A DNA stretch of 64,000 bases from Sphagnum compactum. Taxonomy: Eukaryota > Bryophyta > Sphagnopsida > Sphagnales. The DNA is taken from NCBI GenBank assembly GCA_965153455.1, contig OZ234500.1, positions 8,804,001 through 8,868,000 of the forward strand, written 5' to 3'. Within the stretch, counting starts at the first letter, position 1, and every line of letters starts with the position of its first letter. Below are positions 33,701-47,020 of this stretch, in pieces. The notes below the pieces were generated by a model that saw only the letters and a list, made by a program, of their open reading frames with translations, did no database searches and was not told the origin of the DNA. Made by a program: the position numbers and the translations under genes.

Positions 33701-36700
33701 CTGAACACTTATCTCTGCATGTGATTGCTGTAGGTTGGCAGATGGCACCATTCATAGAGGCAGTGGATGCACAGCGACAGTCACACCCAATGGTTGTAAT
33801 TACCTCTTTTTCTTTTTCTTTCATCCCCTTGGGTTCATGAAATCACTTTAAACAGCAGCTTTACATGTCCCTCCTTTTCACCCTTATGGCTGAATCTTAT
33901 GGTGTACTGGGTCTTTGGGAAGGTGAGAGCCTTATGTCAGTTACTTCGCATCCGATTTGAACGACTTCGCTCACGAACAAGGGAGCGTGCCTTCCTCATG
34001 ATGGAGAATCTAGTGTGTTTCCCTCTTTGGCTTTGTTACTTTGTTGATGCTCAAGCTATACATTGTTATCTATAATTTCAAAGAAATTTGTAACAAAGGC
34101 TGTCACCCTGATCATCCCTTTTTGAATTTGTCAATACAACTTGGTAGGGAAAATAGCTGTCAATTTCATTTCACAACTCTTCTCATGGTTTTGATGGGTA
34201 TTTCTGTGCAGGTGGAGGAGAGACGAAAGGGCACAGAAAATGTAGCACTGAGACTATGCTATACTTTTTGCATCTTGTTTCCCACCATGCCAGCTCTTTT
34301 GAAGTACATCTCTTTGCTTGTTAACTTTCTGGCTCTGTTTGTGCTTTCAATAGTGTACAAATATGTGTTCTGGTGTTGTGAGTTATCTGTTCATATTCTG
34401 AAGGAAATTTTGGCATGGTGTCGACTTTACATGGGGTGTGGCAGAGAACATGCAGAGATGATGGTAAGCTGTGGACTTGTAGGGGAAGCAATGCACATCT
34501 TTGAGGAGCTTGAGCTGTGGGACAACCTCATTGACTGCTATTGGTACTTCTTTCCTGGCTTTTGCCAGCTTTGAGTGTGTTGCCTGTTGAAAGGACTAGT
34601 ATGGCTATTTGGTCCTCCTTTAATAGCTGTACCTCTTTACTCAGAATTGTGGTCATGCAGTGGTTGCTACTTACTGTAGAAGTTGTATAAGGTTGTTCAG
34701 GTTGACTTTGCAGCAAAGGAAATGGTGGATGATTGTGAAATCTGTGATGCTGCAGTTTACTGGGGAAGAAGGCAGCTGCATCTGACCTTATTAATCAGCG
34801 ATTACAACTGTGCCCCAATGACCCACGCCTCTGGTGTGCCCTGATTCTCACCTTGTTGGAGCAATATAATACCAGACCAAATTTTGGAACATCTGTCTTG
34901 CACTGAAGTTTTACTTGTGCATGCCATCCTTTCTTTTGTCCATCTATATCCCCAAGTAGCTGCTTTCTGCTAATTTGGTGTATATAGGAGCAGTGATTTT
35001 TTTTAAATGAAAATTGGCCAAAAGGTGACACTAAGAAAAGGAATATTCTGTGGCAAATTCCCTTTTTTTTAAATGCCAAATTTCAAGGATTTCTCTTTTT
35101 CAGGAGAGTGTTGCCCCATTTATGTCTACTGGCTACTGTTTTGACACTTCTCAATTAATGCAAATCTGTTTTGAGATGCTTGCCACTTTGGCTGCATCAC
35201 AAAATTGGAAAAAAATGACTGTCAAGGAGCCAACAGATTGAACTACTTTTCTGTTATATGGATACATGTTGTGCAGGTGTTCTTTGGGTGATGTAACACT
35301 TGATGATGAGTTGTACAAGAAAGCCTGGGAGGTCTCTGGTCATCATTTTGCCCGGGCACAGGTACTGCAAACTATATTGGAGAACTTTTCTTCTAGTTGT
35401 CTAATGCTCTGAAGTTGCATGCTCAGTGAAGTCTCTACAAAAACTCACAGTATGCCATTCCATAACAACTCACTGTGTGTCATTCCATGGGTGATTACTG
35501 GCCTGACTCTGACCTGATCAGAAATGATTCAACAACAGTTCTGGGATGGGAATTGTTTTCAAATTGAACACCATGCTGCATGCTGCTGACACAAGCATTA
35601 CAATTTTTCTGCAATTATTACAGCGTTCACTTGCACGAATGGCATACAATAAAGGGGACTATGTTAAATCCATGGAGCATTGGTAATGGCTATTTCCTTT
35701 GTATGGGGTCCATGTTGGTCTCCTCCTCGTGACTGATCTTCAGTAGTCATTTTGTTCATAATATTCAAATGGTGTGTTCACTAAGTCTCCCACTCTCATG
35801 ATTATCATTTAGTTGCATCAGAATTGAGTCAATTATTTTGTTCACTGGGAATTCTGTCACATTTTTTAAACATGGTTAACCATGGGAGAAGCAACTACTT
35901 GCAGCAGTCCTGATCTTGGTCATTTGTGCAATAATCTCCTGTCCTTGATGTCTGACAGGAATTTAGCGCTGGCACTGAACCCCCTGCATCCAGACGGCTG
36001 GTTTGCCCTTGGCTCTGCTTCTTTAAAGGTAGGATTGATCTCCCAATTTTTTTTGCCATTGTCAAATTTGTTTCCTTGGGTGTTGGGTTCATATTCTCTT
36101 GATTTACAAGTGGATGTTGCAGGCAAGAGAACTGGATAGTGCAATCAACGCATTCACACGGTCAGTTCAGCTCAATCCAGAGAATGGCGAGTCCTGGAAT
36201 AACTTAGCAGCCCTGTGAGCATCCCCTCTGTGAAGACCTGTGTTTTCAAATCTTAGCTTACATCTGTATTATTGTCAAAGCCTGAGTCATTGATTGTGAA
36301 CAACACATGATTGTGCTGGTCAAAACTCCAAAGTAGTTTGGACCTCATCTGAGGATATCAAGGTGATATTGTTTTTTTCCAATTGATGCAGTAACATGCA
36401 TAAGAAAAAGAGCAAGGAGGCCTTTGTTGCATTCCGGGAGGCACTCAAGTTCAAGTGCGTTCTCAATTCCCTTGGTTTTCACATAAGCCATGTTCTGCAA
36501 GAAATTTGGAACTAGAGTTTGCCATAGATAGCATCACCTGAGGCTGCTATAAGTAGAAACATCAAGTTCAATGCTCACATTGATGGATCATCTTGCAGAG
36601 AAGGGAGGGCAAATAATAGATGAAGGAAATATATTGATTATTGCAGGCAGAAAAGAAGTCACTCTAACCAGGTATGATGCAGACAGGCGGAATAGCTGGC

Positions 36701-38523
36701 AGATGTGGGAGAATTTTGCAGAGGTCGCTCTGGATATTTCAAGTTTTGGCCAGGTTTGGTCCAATGTCTTCTTGGATGCTGTAGATCATGTTGACTGGAG
36801 CTCCCAAAGTCTCCAAAACTTTTAGTTACATTACTCACTATGACCTGAAGCCAGCATTTTTTTCTATTTGCATTTGAGGGTTTCAGTCAATCAAGAGCAA
36901 ATTTGTGATATGCAGTAAGAGGGCTGTTGATACACAAACTAGACACTGTCTGTTGTGACTAATTTTTTTGAAGTTAAGATCCTTACTTTGGGTTGGATGC
37001 CAAATGTTGTCTCAACTTCGTTCATGTTTTTCAGGCAGTAATGGCACTTCACAAAGTGTTGGATCTTTCTCAAGAAAAGCGTGTCAGCATTGGCATACTT
37101 ACAAGATTAGTTGAGGAGATTGAGTCCCAGAAAGGAACATTAGCCCGCCTAGCATCTTCCCCTGATTTTTGCAATCACAGTTCAACTCAGAATAGGGATA
37201 CTACTACTTTGGACCTGCCGGGGACCCAGGAATCTCCAGACTCTGCAACTGGTGAGATGGTTTTAGCTGTTCCAGAAGATGTTAATGTGCCGGCCATGGA
37301 ACCAAAAGAGACACAGACATTGTTGGAACCAGTTGGGAAGCTTTTGGCAAGGGTAATGTACTCTTCAGTCCTTTTCCAGTATAGGTTTGTGAGTAATTTG
37401 AGATAGACTCATGGGGGAATCTAAGTGGGAATGGATGATTCATCAACTTCTGCCATTTTGGCAGCAGCTCAAGATAGTCTAGGATTATTTGGATGTTTTC
37501 TAGCCCTTCCCTCATACTCCAGGTTAGTTTGTCTTGATTGTCATTGATTGTCAGCAAGTAGAATAAGAACTATATGAAGTTTAGCAACCAAGTGTGACTG
37601 AGTATCTCTACCCTTAGGGCTACCACCTTCATAAGGTGGACACATTCTAACTGCTGTAATGTCAATTCTTTCCTCAGGCTCTTATAAGCTCCTTGGTTCC
37701 ATCAACATTGGATGACTGATTTACTCATTGACCCCATTATAGCTGAGTTGACTAATATGGGTACAAGGTAGCATCTAGTATGATGTAGATGAATTGAACC
37801 CACAACCCAAGGTGCTCGTCCACCAGAAGGCATCATCAGTTTGATGCTTGCCAGAAAGCATGTCTGTGCTGAGGTATCTTGATTCTGGGTGAGAATTGCT
37901 TGAAGGGGAACAGGTGGTGCGAAGTGGAGAAGGTGGAGGAGATGCATGGGGGTTACAAGCACGCTGGTATCATGCCAATGGAGACCTCATCATGTGCAAA
38001 GAAGCTGCTTTTAAGCAAGTCCGAGCATATCAGGTATAATGTTCTGACATGTTGTGTTGATTTCATTGCATTTGCACAAGCTGTGATCAGAACACTGGGA
38101 GACTGTTATGTGCTTAGAGATTGTTGGACATGTCACTTGTGGAATAGGGTTCCAGTTGGCAGCGTAATGAGGAGAAATTTGAGCAGTTTGTGAAAGCTTC
38201 CATACAACTCTGCAAGGCATATATGGATGTAGTCCAATTGGGGAGTGATGGAAAGCGGGAGCTTTCAGCTGCACAAATGCATCTAAGAAACACACTAAAA
38301 CTGGTAGGGTCCTCTCCTTCTTGTTATGAACTTGCATTTTCAACCTCAAAAATGGATGCTGCTGTTTCAAAAAATGCGACTTACTTCAATACTGTCATGT
38401 GTGTGGACATACAATCAGGGTGAACAATTTTCTGGGTCTGCTGGGTACAAAGCATTGGACACTTGTCTTAAGGAAGTGCAAAGAAGAATGGAGGATCACT
38501 TGAGTCAAGGGACAACAGGCTGA
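30724..38523 (+). CDS. TTC27: Tetratricopeptide repeat protein 27 homolog (TTC27/EMW1), 21 exons
   Basis: Exons: 30724-31080, 31191-31322, 31646-31801, 32082-32389, 32896-32977, 33123-33408, 33734-33792, 33923-34012, 34212-34303, 34445-34543, 34756-34833, 35277-35361, 35624-35682, 35959-36028, 36123-36214, 36392-36454, 36687-36753, 37035-37352, 37914-38033, 38163-38303, 38419-38523. These total 2859 nt, 952 aa. The C-terminal half has TPR units in TTC27 order: VSCGLVGEAMHIFEELELWD, then WCSLGDVTLDDELYKKAWEV, then RSLARMAYNKGDYVKSMEHW, then LNPLHPDGWFALGSASLKAR, then LNPENGESWNNLAAL. It then has NSWQMWENFAEVALD and WGLQARWYHANGDL. TPRs are protein-binding helical hairpins; Arabidopsis EMW1 is required for embryo development. 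ATG 30724 is the first in frame. The exon 2 donor is uncertain: GG|GTATGT at 31319 looks better but breaks the frame, so TAT|GTGCTG at 31323 is used. Confidence 0.9.
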
Positions 38524-41500
38524 AGACCTTGCCACCCAAATTGCACAACCTAAGGAAACAACATATAGACCAAGTTGAAAGGCAGTGCCATGTTTTGATG
38601 TGCTTCTAGTTACCAGTGCTTTCTGTGGTTACAAGGTGGTGATGAAGGGAAGTTTGTCTCCAGCTCCTGCTGACCATCGGTCGTTGCTTCTCTGGTGTGC
38701 TTGACAGGAAACAAGACTTACATCGACGGTCTGCATTTTTACTGCATTGTGAAAGCTGATATGTGCTGTTAGGCAAGTCTGGCATATCAGATCTAGTTTT
38801 CTGAATGTTACTGCCAACATAACATGGGGACTTGTCATACATGCTCAGATTTTGCAGATACAGAAGGCAATGAACTCTCACTGTGCCATGCTGGTATGGT
38901 GGTTGTTGGATTTTAAGATAATGTGCACAGAAGGAAACTTGTCCAACACCAGAAAGTGGTCAAAAATAACATCATAAGGAAATGAAACCTTGCACTACAA
39001 TGCAAACATTTGTTAGCACTTGTAAGCAACAGTGACTGGATTGAGATGGATATGTGGAAAGGTGGCTGCAAGAATGGACAACTGCAAGGTCTTGAACATA
39101 ATCATCTCGTGATGGCTGGAGCTTCATAGTCTGTCACTCACACCTGTCCAGAGATCAGCCCTTGACACAGAAGTGGCACAGCTGTCCATCTCTTAAAGAT
39201 AATGATGAGGATGGAGTTCCTCAGTTGTTAGGCTGGGTAAGGGCCTACTGTCAGGGTCTGCTACACATGGTAACCAGAGTCCTGGAACACTTGTGGGTTT
39301 GAGGACAACACTCTCTGGCCATGTTGAAATCAAGGGTTCCAAGGATTTTACAAAACATTAAGCATCTTTTTTAAACAATTCTCCACTGTGAACACTTTGA
39401 TTTGTTGAGTGAGATCTGAATCAACAGCATGGACTTTAACATGCTCTGTACAATTTTGCAGTCAATTTTCCCTCCACATGAGTTTATTCAAACTGCAGCA
39501 CTTGTAAAACCCAGCACACAGATTTTGTGCAATTGTTTCTCCAAAATTGTGGGTGGATTAGTTACACATGAGAATGAGGCCATCATTTCATAGTTCAGTT
39601 GGAGGTCACCAGAGACAGAAGAATTGCATGGCATTTGACTTGTTACAATTAGCGCCTTACCGCTTTTTGGTGTAAGATTACTTGCCCTAGGTTCTTTTGG
39701 TGCAAGACATTATCAAAACCTTGAATTTTTACACTAGGTCTTCTTTTATGCAAGGCATCGTCAGAAATGATGGCCTAGGTTCTGACACTAGGTGAGGCCT
39801 TCAAAGTGGGATATTCCCAACAAAGTGTGAGGTGGCCAAGCTTGGCTCTAGGGACACCTTGCTCCTACAACCTCCCCTACAGCAAATGCTAATGCATGAG
39901 CCATGAGCACTGAACAATTTTATCAATTTAAAGCAATAACAAATTGTTGTTCAAGGATGAATGGTAACAAATGTATGTAGATGAAATTGATTACTCCTTC
40001 CATTATAATCCATGTCTTAAGCATTTTCAAAATGCGGTAATATTTGATTTTGTCTAATATAAAATATATAATTGTCCCCACCCCCTACCCTGCCCTCCAA
40101 AAAAAAAAAAAAAAAAACATGTTTCAAACATGCAACATTTAGTAAGAAACAAAATGAACATAGAAGACTAAATAAAAGTTCCAAGGTTCCAAAGCTTGAA
40201 GAAAATAGGTTCAATCAAGTGTCATCAAATGAACCAATCATGAGTACATCTTGTTTATTCTCTCCCACATTGAATCGGTCACATGATTTGGAAGCCTCTA
40301 AGTCTAGAAAGACCTCAACTATATGTAGATTATGCATGTGAAAATATTTCTTTTGCTCCTTAGAAACCACAACATTACCATGGGTTGTTTGAGAATCTAG
40401 CTCAATGGATTGCATAGCTTCATTTTCTATCCATGGAAGAAGGTATGGGTAAAATGGTGGGCTCTTTGGTATGTTGTCGATGATGGATTGCAACCTTGGG
40501 CTACATCATGTACAACAAAGAACTAATATTAACAAGCATGCAAATGGAAGAATGAAAAAATATCACAAATGCATGAACATTGAATCATAGTATGTAGGGG
40601 CTTCCACTTATGCACTACAACATTGATGAAAGTTGGAACTTGCAAATTTTTTGAGGAGGAGGATCATCATTGTCATTCATGCATTTCCATAAGCATAGGT
40701 TGTTTGGAGTTCTATAACACAATAAACACTTTTGCCAAAGCTCCATGTCACCTTAACTCCAAAGCAATAAGGAGGATAGAACCTAAAAATCACAAAATAA
40801 AAGGAATGGAAAAAGACAAATAATTAGAAAAAAAAGATCTAAACATAAATTGACCTATAGGGTACATTGAAATTTTACATGTTTGTTGTTTAAAGGAGGA
40901 TAAAAGTCAAACCTATGCCCACAATAAGATGATTTAGGTGGTGAAAACGTCTCCAAGAGGATTTACATGAGGGCAAGACTATGATCTCATGCCCCTCGCC
41001 ATGCCTTGGATGGTGATTGCTTTGGAAACATATAAACCTTGATGTTTTTGTAAAGCACATTGATGTCATATGGGTCTACAAGCAAATCAACTTATTCGCC
41101 TATAACAAAGAAATGGAACTTTCATGCCCTTTTAACATACACAAAGACATTGAACACCAAGCTTTGCATAAGTAAAATAAGAGGTTAAAGTCAAATACAT
41201 AAGAACATAAATGAAGTCAATGGAATGTTAGATGCATTAAACATGGGACCAACATTGTGATTAGATTCCTACTTTTGTAATTTTGGTTTATAATGGAATG
41301 GAATTGATGCAATAATATAAAAAAATCAACTCAAAAGTACTTCTCTTAGCACAAGATTTCACTTGCCCCATAGAATTTGCATTTACTCTTTGAATGAAAA
41401 CTATGCATCCATTGTCTTGAAAGAAGGAATTAACAAGGCTAAAAGTGTAGAACTTTCTAATATTCAAACTTGAAGATGTTCCATTCTGGAATGTTTTGGG

Positions 41501-43540
41501 CATCAAAACAACTAATTACAAGGTTGCCATCAAGGCAATCAACAAGGATCAAATCCATTACATGGCTTTTGCTTCTTGCTGTTAACAACATTAGGATGTC
41601 CATTTGAAACCTAAACATCAAGAAATTTGTATTAATATCATGCATAGTCATATAACATGTACATTAAATGCAATAAAGAAGAGCAAACCATTTTTGAAGT
41701 CATATGACATTGCTTTTCTGAAGAAAGAGCATAGTTCCTTCAAAGGGGTCACCATAACTCATGTGTCTCAACTAATATTATCAAGCATCTTGTTGAAATG
41801 AATTAGGAGAACCTTCATCTCAAATTTTGAACTTTTTTCATGGGATAGAAATACAATTGCAGCATATGGGTACATTCTTATGCTTGTTGGTTAACATGGA
41901 CGAAAGATAGTGGAGTATCCATTTGGAAAGAAGTGGTGAAGGTGGAATAAGGTAAGTAAAATCTTCCAAAGGTTTCTAAGTAGCATTATTTGTTGTTTTG
42001 TTTGTTTTTTCCCACCTTTGGACTTAGGTTTTGTTGCTTGAAACATCACAAAAACTTGTTCATTGACAATCAAAGCTACTTGTTCATAATCGCCAAGCTT
42101 TTCAATTTTTGAATCAACTCACATTTTGGCAATTGTAGTGCCAAGGCTTGACAAGTTTAATATAATTCCAATTATAAATGAAGAATAACCCCTTTAGGAA
42201 GGTACAAATACCATCATCGTCCATCTAGGTGGGCATGAGCGTGATTTGATATGATGGTTGGTGTGTACATGGAAGTATTAAAAGAAAACTTCCACGACAT
42301 GAAAAAAGGGGGATCTTTCTTCAAGTGACCTTGAGCCATCAATTTATTTTTTATGAATTTGTGATAATAAAACAAAATAATAAATAATAAATAATAAATA
42401 AAATTAACATAAAATTGAAACATGAGTAAGAAAGAAATTGAAATATGAGTATTGAAAAAAAAAGACACAAAAAATATATTAACCTAAAGATGATTCGTTT
42501 TGTCATATTTGCACAACTTGGTTGATCATTCCATTCATTACCACAATAAGGGAGATTTTTTTTATCATTGAATTCTTGAAAGAATGCATTCTGGAAATGG
42601 GCAAACCTCCATTTGTAAATGTATTCCCCGGTTGTTTTAAATGCCATGTCCTTAAAAGCAATGTGATGGTCATCATCAACTTCATGATAAAGACGAAATT
42701 AACATACATGTTCTTCGAAGTTGCATAATGGAAAAACAAATATATGGGTTGGGAGAATGAAAACCAAATGAAATGGAAAAAACCCATGTAATTTTTTAAA
42801 GTTTAATTGGATACCTAATTCCACCAAGTTCATTTACTACTCCAAGGGTCCAAGACATCATTGCCATTGAATGGGCCTAAAGTTAAATGATTTTCCTCCT
42901 TCATGGTCTTTTTACCATTCCAAATCTTGAGCCATTGACACTTCTTTTTGGCATCAACTTTTGAAATGGCAACATTATACAACTAATCTTGTGTCATTTC
43001 CGGATCAAAAATCTTAAAGTAATTAATTTTGATCAATTCAAAGAATTCGAGTCCCAATTCTAAAATTGAATAGGCATTAGTTTCACAAACTTTTGTTTTT
43101 TACACACCTTTAGGCATTACTTGCTCTAACCCACACTACTACAATTCATGGTTTTTTTTACTGGGTTTTTTAATAAAAAATACTTAACATAATAGCCATA
43201 AAGAAAAACGCCTTGTTAATTTGAACAAGTCGATTTGGACTTGCTAGAATGACTAACAAGATGGCTAACTATTTGACTAATGAAGAGTGGACCATTTGGT
43301 TGTGTCAAATTTATACCTAAATTAAAAACATTAGTATTATTTTAATTAATAAATAGGTAAATAAATAGGTAGGTAGGTAATAAATAAGTTTAGGTAGGTC
43401 AAAAAAGGCACTGAAGTAGATAGGTGTTAACCTAGCCTACTTAACCTAACTTAGCCTAATTTATTTAACCTCACCCAACTATTTTAGTCTAACCTACCTA
43501 CCCTAACCTTTTAAGCATGCACATAGATTGCAAGTATAAA

Positions 43541-43605
43541 GAATTGAACCCCAAACTTGCACAATGATAAACCAAGTCCTTACCAATGGACTACACCATC
43601 AAAAG
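43541..43605 (-). mobile_element. tRNA-derived SINE head (A and B boxes)
   Basis: On the minus strand, GGTGTAGTCCATTGGTAAGG (A box TAGTCCATTGG, plus about 43582-43592) is followed 27 bases after GGTAAGG by GGTTCAATTC, a full B-box match (plus 43541-43550). Spacing and order are those of a tRNA gene or tRNA-derived SINE. The acceptor arms do not pair, so it is not a working tRNA gene. The tail and 3' end are not defined. Confidence 0.6.
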
Positions 43606-43749
43606 TGTTCAACTTTTGTCAAATTTTTTATTTCACCTATTTATTTCATATTACTAAACATAATGGTTAAACCTAATTGACAAATAGTTGCAAAAATTAG
43701 GCTAAATACAATGGCCTAACTTATGTGACAACTAGTGGTTAAAGTTAGG

Positions 43750-43965
43750 TTAACTAAAATTTAATTAAAAATGAATTAAAAATTAAATATAAATTAACTA
43801 TGAATTGATTAATAGTTAATTAAAAGTGTACTAAAAATTAATTATGAATAAATTATAAGTAAATTATGAGTTAGTTAAAATGAACTCGAAATGAATTAAT
43901 AGTGAAGTAGAAGTTAATTAAAAATGAACTAGGAATTAACTAAGAATGAACTCCATTCGTCATGT
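43750..43965. repeat. Degenerate AATTAA-rich array
   Basis: Short units of the type ATGAATTAAAAATTAA recur with changes for about 200 bases, with irregular period. It looks like an old simple-sequence array that has drifted. No coding potential. Confidence 0.6.
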
Positions 43966-44003
43966 GAAAGTGGTGTTTGTGACATTTAGTGGCTAAATTT
44001 AAG

Positions 44004-44450
44004 TAGGTAGGTGGGTGGGTGGGTAATGGGTAGGTAAGTAGCTAGTTAAATAAACATGTGGATGAGTAAGTAGGAAGTGGAGATATAGGTAGATAAGTAG
44101 TTAGTTAAATAAACATGTGGGTGAGTAAATAGGAAGTGGATACATAGGTAGGTAAATAGCTAGTTAGGTAAATAGGTGGGTGAATAAGTAAGAGGTAGAT
44201 ACATAAGTAAATAAGTAGCTAGTTAGATAAATAGATGAATGAGTAGGTAAGAAATAGATACATAAGTAAATAACTAGTTAGGTAAATAGGTGGATGAATA
44301 GGTAGGAGGTATATACATAGATAACTAAATAGCTAGTTAAATAAATAGGTGGGTGAATAAGTAGGAAGTAAATACATAGGTAGGTAAATAACTAGTTAAG
44401 TAAATAGGTGGGTGAATAGGTATGAAGTAGATACATATGGTGATAGACTA
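44004..44450. repeat. Minisatellite, about seven units of 59 bp
   Basis: Starting near 44040, units beginning AGCTAGTTAAATAAATAGG and ending in ACATAGGTAGGTAAAT repeat about seven times, each near 59 bp with one shorter unit. Copies differ by substitutions at 10-20 percent of positions by eye. A TAGGTGGG-type short repeat precedes the array at 44004-44040. Inside the units a GTAAATA/GTAGGTA subrepeat is visible, suggesting growth from a 4-bp TAGG-like seed. Confidence 0.85.
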
Positions 44451-44600
44451 TGTCACATTTGATTAAAAATCATTGGCCATCTTGATTAAATGTTCCATTT
44501 GACTAAAAACCATTGATCATTTTGACTAAATAACATTGGTCATCTTAATTAAATGTTCAATTTGACTGAAGACCATTTGCCATTTCAACTAAAGTTGTAC
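44450..44600. repeat. Degenerate repeat of about 37 bp
   Basis: Right after the minisatellite, the phrase TTTGACTAAAAACCATTG recurs about four times with changes, alternating with CATCTTGATTAAATGTTC. It is a second, unrelated tandem family in the same locus. Confidence 0.6.
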
Positions 44601-47020
44601 AACGTGACTACATGTAGCCAATCAAATGAACCACTATAATTAAATTGATCAATCAAAAAAATACATGTGTCATTCCAACCCTTGGCCTTTAGTTAAAATG
44701 TACATGTCCATAGTCAAAAATGACAAATTAGTTAACTTGAACCTCTTAAAAAATCACAATTTGTAATAATATCAATTGTAATAAAATTGTTTTGGGTCTC
44801 AAACTTATTTAATTCTACAACATCATGTAAAGCCTTCATAATCTCATGCTACATGCGAAAACCAAGTGAGATGAATATTTAAAATCATTTGAACAATTGT
44901 AAATTAACATGCAAGAACACTTTGTATGTGACCATTTACTTTGAATAAGATTTTTGCAAAGGTTGATTATGTCGAAGAATACCAAGTACGCCCTTCTTCT
45001 TTGTTCATTGAATCCAAATATATATATTTTATCAACATGTCTTTGAACTCCTTTAGATCTATCATATCGATCATGTTAACTTTAAAGATTTTGTGAACAA
45101 ACTTTTGGGTTACATGGGCTTTTTCATTTGACTTGCCAATGGTAAACACCAATCAAATATTATAGAAATGGAAGACGTAGAAAAAATGGTTTAATAAAAT
45201 TTCAAATGGGTATATAGTGATAGTAAAGGAATTGGAAAAGACTTACATGTTGACATTATCCATGAATGTTTTTAGGTGCATTCGATTCCTTATCTCAACA
45301 TTAAGAACCCACATTGTGAAACACACATCCCCATTTTCATCATGAAGATGCACTTCATTGACATATGGTAACCAAAATTAAAGTCAATGATTATTATCCC
45401 ACACATGGAAAATTGGAGTTCCTAACAATAAGAAAAAACCAAAATGTAATAATTTTATTGATAACAAATGTGGAAAATGGAAAAATTTTAAAATATATAT
45501 ATGAAACGGAAAAAGGAAATGTGTTAGTGGTTAGTGCCTTCTAGTTTGTTTTCAAGAAGTTGTGGTGATCTTTGGAAACATTTGTGTTCATTGTTGATGC
45601 TTGAAAATCATGTACAATACAAACGTCACCACTTTTGATGCCTTGTTGGGGTATCCAAAGTTGCAAAAAATCATAGAAAAAACCCAAAAAGAAATAAAGA
45701 GGTGCAAGAAAGAAGGTTTAAGGTAAAAACAATGATGAATGATGGGGATAGAATGGTTGGATGAAAGCAAAATGGAAGAAGAATACACTATGGAAAAAAT
45801 GGGGTAGTGAAACATGTGTTTTAATGTGAGAACATAAGAAGACAAACCTTTTTTATATAATGTGTAACATAAGATTTGAAGACAGCATATGGGTTAAATC
45901 TTTTAATTGTTCTTTAGTTGCAAATTGAATTACAACTATAGGGTAAACTAACCGGTTACCAAACACTTAAACACTCAAGGCAAGCTAGATCCAAAGGGAA
46001 GGTTCCATTGTTTTTAGTGTCCAAACAAAACTTGAACCCCTCTTATTAACGCATATGGCGCACTAAAAATCATCAAAAATGAAATGGAATGGAGAAAATT
46101 ACAGCCCTCCAAAATAAAGGGGGTTAAAAACTCAAAAATACAAACCACCAAACGCTACAATGGCCAATTCCCGAACACCCAAAAATTTCGTTTTATGTTG
46201 TTATGTTGCTATCATAGTTCAAAATTTGTAGAACTTTAGGTGGCGTTCCTATATCACTTTAAATTGTTTAAAATGAATAAGAAATAAAAAAGTTATAAGG
46301 TTTGAAAGTAGGAGGGTTCCAAAGAGAAAAGAAAAAGAAAAAAACGGGTTTTATAAGTTGGAAAACTTATTTTCTTCTTGTTATGTTTTCAATACTCCTT
46401 TTCCTTTGCACTTAAAAGATGATTTCCAAAGCTTTAGGTAGCATTCCCATAATGTTTTAAATCATTCAAAATGAAGCGCATATATGAATATGTATCCTTA
46501 TTAAATTATAAATAGTTGTATTATAGTCATAACATGGTTGAACAATAGTACTTTAGTATTGACGCAATAATGGCTGTACTAATTGTATTAATGGGAATCA
46601 TAGTCAAAAACTAGTTGCAAATGTATCCCATAATGGGGGGGTGGAAATGTGGACATGTGTCATGATCGCATGTATGTACATTGTACACCAGTTGCAACAT
46701 AATTGTTATTTTAGTGGCACATTTCAATAGTTCTAAAGTAGTTGCCAATTCCTAAAAAAATTGAACATAGTTGATTACATATGTATGTGATGTGTATTAA
46801 TTATCATATAAAAGACCCATTTTCAACTCACTTACAACTATAATGTAACTAACTAATTTTTTGATGTGACAATTTATTTATTAATACACCATTTTTAAGG
46901 GGATAGTTGCATAATAGTTGTAATACCCAAAGGATATTTGCATAATAATTGTATGTGAGTTTTTTTTAAAATTTTAGTTGCAAGGTAATGTGGTTTCAGT
47001 GGACACAATTTCTCGTAGTG

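Larger units (their letters stand above)
40215..45370 (-). pseudogene. Unidentified coding-like fragments, possibly one decayed multi-exon gene or transposon
   Basis: On the minus strand several short stretches read like protein, in different frames. One is at about 45366-45250 (contains DENGDVCFTMWVLNVEIRN and ends at a good donor AT|GTAAGT). Others are at 45133-44967 (contains IDLKEFKDMLIKYIYLDS), 42650-42486 (contains TTGEYIYKWRFAHFQNAFF) and 40493-40215 (contains IIDNIPKSPPFYPYLLPW, ends at a stop). I recognise no family and could not join them in phase. The minisatellite and a SINE lie between them, so they need not belong together. Confidence 0.25.
43130..47020. mobile_element. Candidate CACTA-like (En/Spm) element or relics
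   Basis: At 47009-47020 the sequence TTTCTCGTAGTG is the inverted form of a CACTA terminus (CACTACGAGAAA). A CACTACTACAA start is at 43134. Over about 46480-47010 the motif TAGTTGCA and its complement recur many times in both orientations, like the subterminal repeats of CACTA elements. The motif also appears at about 43690 and 45915. The 3-bp flanks (CCA and ATA) do not match, so the pairing of these two ends is doubtful. A further CACTACAAGAAAT end, facing right, is at 52358. Confidence 0.35.

Noticed and set aside
40095-40120. Long A run as a retroposon tail
   Set aside because: No pol III promoter boxes or LINE coding sequence was found beside it, and no target-site duplication. It may be simple slippage.
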